The translations under genes were made by a program, and so were the position numbers. Below, one piece after another: positions 14,017 to 19,314 of a DNA stretch of 19,314 nucleotides. Every line of letters begins with the position of its first letter. Within the stretch, counting starts at the first letter, position 1. The DNA is from an uncultured Bacilli bacterium (GTDB lineage: Bacteria > Bacillota_I > Bacilli_A > RF39 > UBA660), in the NCBI GenBank assembly GCA_934130485.1, contig CAKOYE010000019.1, forward strand, positions 1 to 19,314, given 5' to 3'. The notes below the pieces were generated by a model that saw nothing but the letters and a program-made list of their open reading frames with translations, was not told where the DNA came from and made no database searches.

Positions 14017-15801
14017 ATGGATGATTTAACAATGAAAAAAATTAAACAAAAATTAAGCTTAGTACCTAATAAACCTGGGTGCTATCAAATGAAAAATAAA
14101 GATGGAATTATAATTTATGTAGGTAAAGCAAAAAAGTTAAAAAATAGACTAAGTTCATATTTTAGAGGAACACATACAGGTAAAACAGCAAAATTAGTTA
14201 GTGAAATAGACACTTTTGAATATATTGTTGTTGAATCAGAAATTGAGTCTTTAATACTTGAAAATAATTTAATAAAAAAATATGATCCTAAATACAATAT
14301 TTTACTTAGAGATGATAAAAGTTATCCCTATATTGAATTTTTAAATGAGGATGTTCCAAAACTTACTATAGTTAGAAATATAAATAGAAAAAGGAAAAAA
14401 AATACTAATTTATATGGGCCATATCCAAATGTAACTGCGGCAAGAAATACTGTAAATTTATTAAATAGAATGTATCCTTTAAGAAAATGTAACATATTTG
14501 AGAAAAAACCATGTCTTTATTATCATATACATGAATGTTTAGGTTACTGTACTAAAAATTTTGATAAAAATGCAGTAGAACAAATGAAAAAAGAAATTGT
14601 ACATTTTTTAAATGGAGATCACAGTTTTATAACAAAAAAAATAGAAGAAGAAATGTATATTCAAAGTGAAAATATGAATTATGAAAAAGCAAAAGAATTA
14701 AAAGAAATGCTTGATTATATAAAAATAGTTTTAACTAAACAGAAAGTAGAAATAAAGGAAGATATAAATACAGATATTTTTGGATATTTTGTAGATAAAG
14801 GATATTTATCTATTCAGGTGTTTTTTATAAGGGGTGGTAAAATAGTTGAGAAACATTCTAAAATTTTCCCACTTGTTGATGAAGTTGATCAAGAACTTAA
14901 TCATTATATTTCATCATTTTATGATAAAGGTGTAATATTGCCTAAAGAAATAATAGTTCCAAGTATTGTAGATGATAGTTTATTATCTAGTTATTTAGGA
15001 GTTAAAATAATAAAACCTATTAAAGGTGTTAAAAATAAATTAGTAGAAATGGCTAATAATAATGCAGAAATTTTATTAAAAGAAAAATTTGAACTTATAA
15101 AAAAAGACGAAGAAAAAACAATAGGTGCGAATGAAGAATTAAGAACTTTATTGAAATTAGATAAACTTGATAGAATAGAACTTTTTGATAATGCACATTT
15201 ATTTGGAACTTTTAATGTATCAGGAATGGTTGTATATGTATCTGGTAAGCCTAGCAAAAATGATTATCGAAAATTTAAAATAAGTGTAGATAAAAATGAT
15301 GATTATGGAACGATGAATGAGGTTATTTATAGAAGATACTTTAGAGTTTTAAAGGATAATTTAGTAAAACCTGATTTAATAATAGTGGATGGAGGAATAG
15401 GTCAAATTAATGTAGCTAGAGGTGTTATTAATTCACTAGGATTAGATATAATGGTTGTAGGATTAAAAAAAGATAACCACCATACAACTGAAGCCTTACT
15501 TGCTTTTGACCCAATAGAAGAATTAAAAATAGATAAAAAAAGTAATTTATTTTATTACTTAGAAAGAATGCAAGATGAAGTTCATAATTTCACGATTAGT
15601 TATCATAAACAAATAAGAAGCAAAGGTAGTCTATCAAGTATTTTAGATAATATTGAAGGTATTGGTGAAAAAAGAAAGAGAGAATTGTTAAAAAAATACC
15701 ATAACTTAACATTAATGAAAGAAGCAAGTATAGAAGAATTATCTAAAATTGTACCAGAAAATGTTGCTTCTAATTTACATGAATTTTTAAATAATATATA
15801 A
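14017..15801 (+). CDS. uvrC: Excinuclease ABC subunit C (UvrC)
   Basis: UvrC makes the two incisions either side of a DNA lesion held by UvrB in nucleotide excision repair. Domains in order: GIY-YIG nuclease (about 12-95, with PGCYQMKN..IIYVGKAKKLKNRLSSYF), a cysteine cluster of the C-x7-C-x7-C-x3-C type (in RKCNIFEKKPC...ECLGYC, about 158-180) known to bind an iron-sulfur cluster in UvrC, a UVR helix pair (about 210-240), an RNase H-like nuclease (ELFDNAHLFG and PDLIIVDGGIGQI), and a C-terminal helix-hairpin-helix (NIEGIGEKRKRELL). The length of 594 residues is normal. ATG 14017 is preferred to the TTG at 14005, since GGTGAT sits 6 nt before the ATG. No terminator follows; engB has its own promoter. 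Confidence 0.97.
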   Translation: MDDLTMKKIKQKLSLVPNKPGCYQMKNKDGIIIYVGKAKKLKNRLSSYFRGTHTGKTAKLVSEIDTFEYIVVESEIESLILENNLIKKYDPKYNILLRDDKSYPYIEFLNEDVPKLTIVRNINRKRKKNTNLYGPYPNVTAARNTVNLLNRMYPLRKCNIFEKKPCLYYHIHECLGYCTKNFDKNAVEQMKKEIVHFLNGDHSFITKKIEEEMYIQSENMNYEKAKELKEMLDYIKIVLTKQKVEIKEDINTDIFGYFVDKGYLSIQVFFIRGGKIVEKHSKIFPLVDEVDQELNHYISSFYDKGVILPKEIIVPSIVDDSLLSSYLGVKIIKPIKGVKNKLVEMANNNAEILLKEKFELIKKDEEKTIGANEELRTLLKLDKLDRIELFDNAHLFGTFNVSGMVVYVSGKPSKNDYRKFKISVDKNDDYGTMNEVIYRRYFRVLKDNLVKPDLIIVDGGIGQINVARGVINSLGLDIMVVGLKKDNHHTTEALLAFDPIEELKIDKKSNLFYYLERMQDEVHNFTISYHKQIRSKGSLSSILDNIEGIGEKRKRELLKKYHNLTLMKEASIEELSKIVPENVASNLHEFLNNI

Positions 15802-15844
15802 AAATACTTCACAATATATAAGCTATCACTAAAATAGACATAAT

Positions 15845-15873
15845 TTGACTATTATTATTCTTTAATGTATAAT
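15845..15873 (+). promoter_or_regulatory. Sigma-A-type promoter of engB
   Basis: TTGACT (15845-15850), a 17-nt spacer and a perfect TATAAT (15868-15873) give a near-consensus promoter. The leader to ATG 15909 would be about 29 nt, longer than most in this window. Confidence 0.8.
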
Positions 15874-15908
15874 TAATATGTATTTTGATTGAAGAAAAGG
15901 TGAAATAT

Positions 15909-16490
15909 ATGAAAATCACGAGTGTTAATTTAGTTATAAGTGCGGTTAGAAGAAGCCAGTATCCAACAGATAATTTACCAGAATATTTATTAGTTGGAAG
16001 ATCTAATGTAGGGAAAAGTAGTTTTATTAATACAATGATTAGTCGTAAAAATTATGCTAGAACTTCTTCAAATCCTGGTAAAACACAAACTATTAATTTT
16101 TATTTAGTTAATAATAGTTTTTATTTGGTTGATGCACCTGGATATGGTTATGCTAATTTAAGTAAACAAAAACAAAAAAAATTTGGTTTAATGATGGAGG
16201 ATTATTTAGTAAATAGACCAAACTTGAAACAAGTTTTTATGTTAATAGATTTTCGTAATAAATTAAGTAGTGATGATGTTATGATGTATAATTTTTTAAA
16301 ACATTATAAAATACCGGTAACTATTGTTGCTACTAAAACTGATAAGGTTGGTATAACTTTACAACAAAAGCAAAGAGCACAATTATTAGAAGATTTGGAA
16401 TTAGTTGTTGGTGATGATTTTGTAATGTTTTCAAATGTTACGAAATTAGGTAGAGATGAAATAGGCGAAAAAATCGAAAGAACAATGTAA
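15909..16490 (+). CDS. engB: Ribosome biogenesis GTPase EngB (YsxC)
   Basis: EngB/YsxC is a small GTPase needed for assembly of the large ribosomal subunit. Seen: P-loop GRSNVGKS (30-37), switch region NPGKTQTINFY, DAPGYGYA (G3, DxPG), and the guanine-specificity motif TKTDK (about 142-146). The length of 193 residues is normal. ATG 15909 is chosen, with AAAGGTGA ending 5 nt before it; the longer TTG start at 15885 lies just after the predicted transcription start and upstream of this site. A small unknown gene follows after 43 nt and then der, so two assembly GTPases frame one unknown protein. Confidence 0.96.
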   Translation: MKITSVNLVISAVRRSQYPTDNLPEYLLVGRSNVGKSSFINTMISRKNYARTSSNPGKTQTINFYLVNNSFYLVDAPGYGYANLSKQKQKKFGLMMEDYLVNRPNLKQVFMLIDFRNKLSSDDVMMYNFLKHYKIPVTIVATKTDKVGITLQQKQRAQLLEDLELVVGDDFVMFSNVTKLGRDEIGEKIERTM

Positions 16491-16533
16491 TCGCATTTTA
16501 AATAATTAGTCATACAATAATTTAGGTGATAAT

Positions 16534-17031
16534 ATGAAAATAAATACTAGTAATGATGAAATTACTATTTATTTAAATCGCTATTATGCATCTAAATGCG
16601 ATTTTTTAAATTTAGATTCCTTGGAAGAATATATGAATGATTTACTTGCAAAAATAAAAAAAATATATAATATAAAATTAAATGGATTTTATAATATCGA
16701 CGTTTACATAGACAATAATTATGGAGTAATTGTCAATTTAAAAAAAGAGGATATAGAATATTATGATTATTTTTCTGATCAAATAGATACTCAAGTTTCT
16801 ATTCATAATAATTCTATCTTTTTATTTAAAATAGACGATTATTTTGAAATAAAGGATTATTTAACGAATTGTAATTATTCACTATATAAATATAATAATG
16901 AATTATATATTAAATTAAATAACAAAATAGATGATATTAAATTAGGAAATTTACTAGAATATTCTAAAGAAATATGTTATGATATGGACAAAATTATAAA
17001 ATCACATAATTTATTATTTTGTAACAAATAG
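16534..17031 (+). CDS. Unknown protein between engB and der
   Basis: I do not recognise a named family. The 165-residue product is soluble, has no signal or membrane segment, and is rich in Tyr, Asn, Ile and Asp. Strand-rich stretches include NDEITIYLNRYY (7-18), LNGFYNIDVYIDNNYGVIVNLKKED (about 49-73) and SLYKYNNELYIKLNNKIDDIKLGNLLEYSKEI (about 116-147). Overall it looks like two similar alpha/beta halves, with weak resemblance in pattern to MecA adaptor proteins, but no diagnostic residues support that and I do not adopt it. TTAGGTGATAAT precedes the ATG, so translation is well supported. The position between two ribosome-assembly GTPases suggests a link to that process or to regulation, as inference only. 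Confidence 0.75.
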   Translation: MKINTSNDEITIYLNRYYASKCDFLNLDSLEEYMNDLLAKIKKIYNIKLNGFYNIDVYIDNNYGVIVNLKKEDIEYYDYFSDQIDTQVSIHNNSIFLFKIDDYFEIKDYLTNCNYSLYKYNNELYIKLNNKIDDIKLGNLLEYSKEICYDMDKIIKSHNLLFCNK

Positions 17032-17070
17032 CTTATTAAATTAAGTTATTTTAATTTGAGGAGGTATTAT

Positions 17071-18393
17071 ATGAAGAAACCTGTAGTAGCTTTAGTTGGA
17101 AGACCAAATGTAGGAAAATCTACTCTTTTTAACTGTTTAGTAGGAAAAAAAATATCAATAATTGAAGACACACCAGGAGTAACTAGAGATAGAGTATATG
17201 GTAGTGTAGAATTTGAAAATTATAAATTCCATTTAATTGATACTGGTGGAGTAGATATTAGTAAAGAAGTATTTAATGATGAAATAAAGGTACAAGTTGA
17301 ACTTGCAATAGATGAAGCTGATACAATTGTTTTTGTTGTTGATGGAAAAGAAGGAATAACAACTAATGACTTAGTTGTTAGAGATATGTTATTAAAATCT
17401 AAAAAAAGAATTATTGTTGCTATAAATAAAACTGATAGTAAATTGTTTTTGGAACATCAGTATGATTTCTATGAATTAGGATTTGATACTTATGTTAATA
17501 TAAGTGGAGAACAAAATAGTGGTATTTTTGATTTATTAGATAAAATAACTGAAAATTTTAATGAAATAGTAGATGATGAATATTCTAAAGAAATGATTAA
17601 ATTTTCGATTATAGGAAGACCAAATGTAGGAAAAAGTAGTTTAGTAAACGCTATTTTAAATGAGGAAAGAGTAATTGTAAGTAATGAGGCAGGTACCACT
17701 AGAGACGCAATTGATACCGTATTTACTTATCATGGTGAAGATTTTGTTGTAATTGATACTGCCGGTATGAGAAAAAAGGGTAAAGTCTATGAAAGAATAG
17801 AAAAATATAGTTTACTTAGAAGTTTAAAAGCTATAGATAGAAGTGATGTATGTGTACTTGTTATAAATGCAGAAGAAGGAATAATTGAACATGATAAACA
17901 TATAGCGTCATATGCTTTAGATGCCGGAAAGGCTATTATAATTGCGGTCAATAAATGGGACTTAATAGATGATAAAGATGAAAATATGAAAAAATTTATT
18001 AAAGATATTAGAGCAAATTTTCAGTTTATTCCTTATGCTCCAATTGTATTTTTATCAGCACTTACAAAAAGAAGAATTCATACATTGATGCCCGAAGTTA
18101 TAAAGGTATTTAATAATAGTAAAAAAGAAATTAAGACAAGCACTTTAAATGATGTAATAAATGATGCGTATGCTTTAAATTTGCCACCATCATATAAAGG
18201 GAAACGATTAAAAATATATTTTTCAACGCAAGTAAATACTTGTCCTCCAACATTCAATATTCAAGTTAATAATAAGGGATTAGTACATTTTTCTTATGAA
18301 CGATATTTAGAAAATAAAATTCGTGAGTCGTTTGATTTTGAAGGAACTCCAATAGTTATAAACTTTAAAAATAAAGGCGAACAAGAATTATAA
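17071..18393 (+). CDS. der: Double GTPase Der (EngA), ribosome assembly
   Basis: Der/EngA contains two tandem GTPase domains and a KH-like domain and is needed for 50S ribosomal subunit assembly. Seen: first P-loop GRPNVGKST (10-18) with DTPGVTRDR and DTGGVD, first NKTD motif; second P-loop GRPNVGKSS (from residue 182) with GTTRDAID, DTAGMRKKG and NKWD; C-terminal KH-like domain (about 350-440) with GKRLKIYFSTQVNTCPPTF and NKIRESFDFEGTPI. The length of 440 residues is normal. ATG 17071 is chosen, with GAGGAGG (17058-17064) 6 nt before it; the TTG at 17056 would be read through the ribosome site. No strong promoter was seen in the 39-nt gap, so it may be read from engB. Confidence 0.97.
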   Translation: MKKPVVALVGRPNVGKSTLFNCLVGKKISIIEDTPGVTRDRVYGSVEFENYKFHLIDTGGVDISKEVFNDEIKVQVELAIDEADTIVFVVDGKEGITTNDLVVRDMLLKSKKRIIVAINKTDSKLFLEHQYDFYELGFDTYVNISGEQNSGIFDLLDKITENFNEIVDDEYSKEMIKFSIIGRPNVGKSSLVNAILNEERVIVSNEAGTTRDAIDTVFTYHGEDFVVIDTAGMRKKGKVYERIEKYSLLRSLKAIDRSDVCVLVINAEEGIIEHDKHIASYALDAGKAIIIAVNKWDLIDDKDENMKKFIKDIRANFQFIPYAPIVFLSALTKRRIHTLMPEVIKVFNNSKKEIKTSTLNDVINDAYALNLPPSYKGKRLKIYFSTQVNTCPPTFNIQVNNKGLVHFSYERYLENKIRESFDFEGTPIVINFKNKGEQEL

Positions 18394-18398
18394 TATTA

Positions 18399-18425
18399 AC
18401 CAAAATACTAAAAAAACATATACTA
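18399..18425 (+). promoter_or_regulatory. Possible sigma-K-like promoter of spoVIF
   Basis: AC (18399-18400), a 16-nt gap and CATATACTA (18417-18425) match the published Bacillus sigma-K pattern AC-16/17-CATAnnnTA, directly upstream of a sporulation gene. Against it, the predicted start near 18432 falls inside the ribosome site (18430-18435), and such short motifs are common in AT-rich DNA. Confidence 0.35.
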
Positions 18426-18442
18426 ACTTAGGAGGAAAGTAT

Positions 18443-18688
18443 ATGTTTAATTTTTCTGATAAATTTTTTAACAAAATAGAAAAGAAAACTAATGTAGGTA
18501 AGGATACTATTTTAGAATTAGCAAAAAAATTACAACAAAATGATTTAAAAAATGAGGCAACTTTAAGAGAGGTTATTCAAGAATTGGGTCAATTAACAGG
18601 TAAGGAAGTTTCAAAAGAAAAAGAAAATAAAATTATCGAAGCAGTTGTAAACGACAAGGTGCCTAAGGATATAGATAAATTTTTTTAA
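18443..18688 (+). CDS. spoVIF: Stage VI sporulation protein F (SpoVIF)
   Basis: The 81-residue product matches the SpoVIF family: FFNKIEKKTNVGKDTILELAKKLQ (8-31) with DLKNEATLREVIQELGQLTGKEVSKEKENKIIEAVVNDKVP (34-74), which follows the Bacillus subtilis YjcC pattern. In B. subtilis this protein is needed for proper coat assembly and is expressed late in the mother cell. It is small, helical and soluble. AGGAGG lies 7 nt before the ATG. It is a single-gene unit: a possible sigma-K-like element upstream and an intrinsic terminator 2 nt after the stop. Its presence is good evidence that the organism, or a recent ancestor, forms spores. Confidence 0.88.
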   Translation: MFNFSDKFFNKIEKKTNVGKDTILELAKKLQQNDLKNEATLREVIQELGQLTGKEVSKEKENKIIEAVVNDKVPKDIDKFF

Positions 18689-18689
18689 G

Positions 18690-18715
18690 AATCAAATTAA
18701 TATTTGATTTTTTTT
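18690..18715 (+). terminator. Intrinsic terminator of spoVIF
   Basis: AATCAAAT (18690-18697) pairs perfectly with ATTTGATT (18702-18709) across the loop TAAT and is followed by six T. It isolates spoVIF from the strong promoter at 18757. Confidence 0.85.
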
Positions 18716-18756
18716 GTTAATAATTTATAACCGAAACTCAAAAAAAATAATTTATA

Positions 18757-18785
18757 TTGACAAATTCTTAGTCTTGTGATATTAT
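18757..18785 (+). promoter_or_regulatory. Strong sigma-A promoter of the last gene
   Basis: A perfect TTGACA (18757-18762), a 17-nt spacer and TATTAT (18780-18785) with the extended TG (18777-18778) form the best promoter in the window. Transcription should start near 18792, leaving a leader of about 18 nt. Confidence 0.85.
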
Positions 18786-18809
18786 AAAGCGCACAAAGAG
18801 GGGGATAAA

Positions 18810-19314
18810 ATGGAAAAGAAAATGGAAAATATTATTTTTGATAGTTGGTATATGGATACTTTAGAATATGTTAATGATCGTGAAAAACAGAGAGTTATGA
18901 AAGAAAAGGAAAATAGAAAAAAAAGTAAAAACATATATAAAATACGATTATATAATTTTACATCAGATACTAGACCATACTATTTAGTTGATGGAACGTT
19001 TAATGATGTATTTAAATTTGATAAATATATTTATGCTGTTGAAAAAGATTATAATCATGTTGAGGAAATTAGAACTGGAAAAGTTTTTCCAATTGTTGAT
19101 ATAGAAAAAGAAAGTAGTGATTGGAAAAGTTCATATATAAAATATTCTGATGATAATAGTAAATATCAAAATTTTTCAATCAGAAAAAACTTTGTATTGA
19201 AAGCTGATCCAATTAATTTAAAAGAGTTAGAAAATTATTTGAAGTGTGATGAAGAAGTTTTTGATAGTTATCTTGATGGAAGTTTAGAGCATAAAATTCA
19301 AAAAGTGAAAAAAA
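18810..19314 (+). CDS. Unknown protein, cut by the window end (at least 168 aa)
   Basis: The frame from ATG 18810 is open to the last base of the window, 168 full codons without a stop, so the C terminus is missing. The visible part starts with a Lys/Glu-rich helical stretch (residues 1-42), then a mixed region with KIRLYNFTSDTRPYYLVDGTF (about 45-65), FDKYIYAVEKDYNHVEEIRTGKVFPIVDIEKESSDW and further strand-like segments. There is no signal peptide or membrane segment. I do not recognise the family. The gene has the strongest promoter in the window and a G-rich ribosome site (AGAGGGGGAT), which points to high expression. Composition is like its neighbours. Confidence 0.75.
   Translation, partial: MEKKMENIIFDSWYMDTLEYVNDREKQRVMKEKENRKKSKNIYKIRLYNFTSDTRPYYLVDGTFNDVFKFDKYIYAVEKDYNHVEEIRTGKVFPIVDIEKESSDWKSSYIKYSDDNSKYQNFSIRKNFVLKADPINLKELENYLKCDEEVFDSYLDGSLEHKIQKVKK

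Noticed and set aside
16534..17031. MecA-type competence adaptor
   Set aside because: Only the general strand-helix pattern and a Tyr-rich C-terminal stretch recall MecA; no diagnostic motif matches.
1..19314. Mycoplasma-type code 4 (TGA as Trp)
   Set aside because: Several genes with known ends stop at TGA at the right length, and conserved Trp residues (for example DPWP in TrmB) use TGG.
1..19314. tRNA, rRNA, CRISPR, insertion sequence or prophage
   Set aside because: No cloverleaf with a GTTC-type arm, no regularly spaced repeats, no transposase or integrase and no phage gene was found on either strand.

Overview
The window comes from a very AT-rich (roughly 25% G+C by eye), low-GC Gram-positive bacterium, most likely an uncultured, endospore-forming member of the Bacilli related to the RF39/Erysipelotrichia-like gut lineages. 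The taxonomic guess is inference. What the sequence shows: MurE carries the DNPR signature of meso-diaminopimelate-adding enzymes; three sporulation families are present (YqfC, YqfD, SpoVIF); Shine-Dalgarno sequences are strong and often take the form GGTGAT; and TGA is a normal stop with TGG for Trp, so this is code 11 and not the Mycoplasma code. No mobile element, CRISPR array, tRNA or rRNA was seen. The window looks like vertically inherited chromosome.

Layout. 1-3160: a peptidoglycan operon with a membrane-embedded MurF-type ligase, MurE and a 38-residue membrane peptide, closed by a bidirectional terminator shared with a small minus-strand, coat-like protein (3219-3518). 3573-4232: trmB. 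4263-6740: an envelope operon under a promoter whose -10 lies in a perfect palindrome; it encodes a lipoprotein, a long disordered acidic protein with a SepF-like N-terminal helix, a DUF948 protein and a YtxH protein, then a terminator. 6787-9353: a clean sigma-A-type promoter, a membrane-anchored unknown, and a large tandem-SBP/degenerate-GGDEF receptor. 9384-10220: a YihY-type membrane protein. 10221-10419: a gene-free stretch with folded-RNA potential and a strong terminator. 10420-13304: tightly packed yqfC-yqfD-vanZ-ybeY-dgkA, which resembles the Bacillus yqf locus but has VanZ where phoH and the 7TM-HD gene would be. 13353-14017: yigZ (minus) and uvrC (plus) diverge from overlapping promoters. 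14017-18393: uvrC, engB, an unknown, and der. 18443-18688: spoVIF with a terminator. 18757-19314: a strong promoter and an unknown gene cut by the window edge.

How the genes fit together. Most are housekeeping functions for cell wall (murF, murE, dgkA), RNA modification and ribosome assembly (trmB, ybeY, engB, der) and DNA repair (uvrC). Mixed in are envelope and sporulation genes, several of unknown function. No phage, defence or biosynthetic cluster is evident. The points most worth a second look are the MurF whose UDP-binding domain is replaced by membrane helices, the receptor with NGNEF in place of GGDEF, the SepF-like disordered protein with repeated P-x-Y motifs, the palindromic promoter of its operon, and the structured leader region upstream of yqfC.
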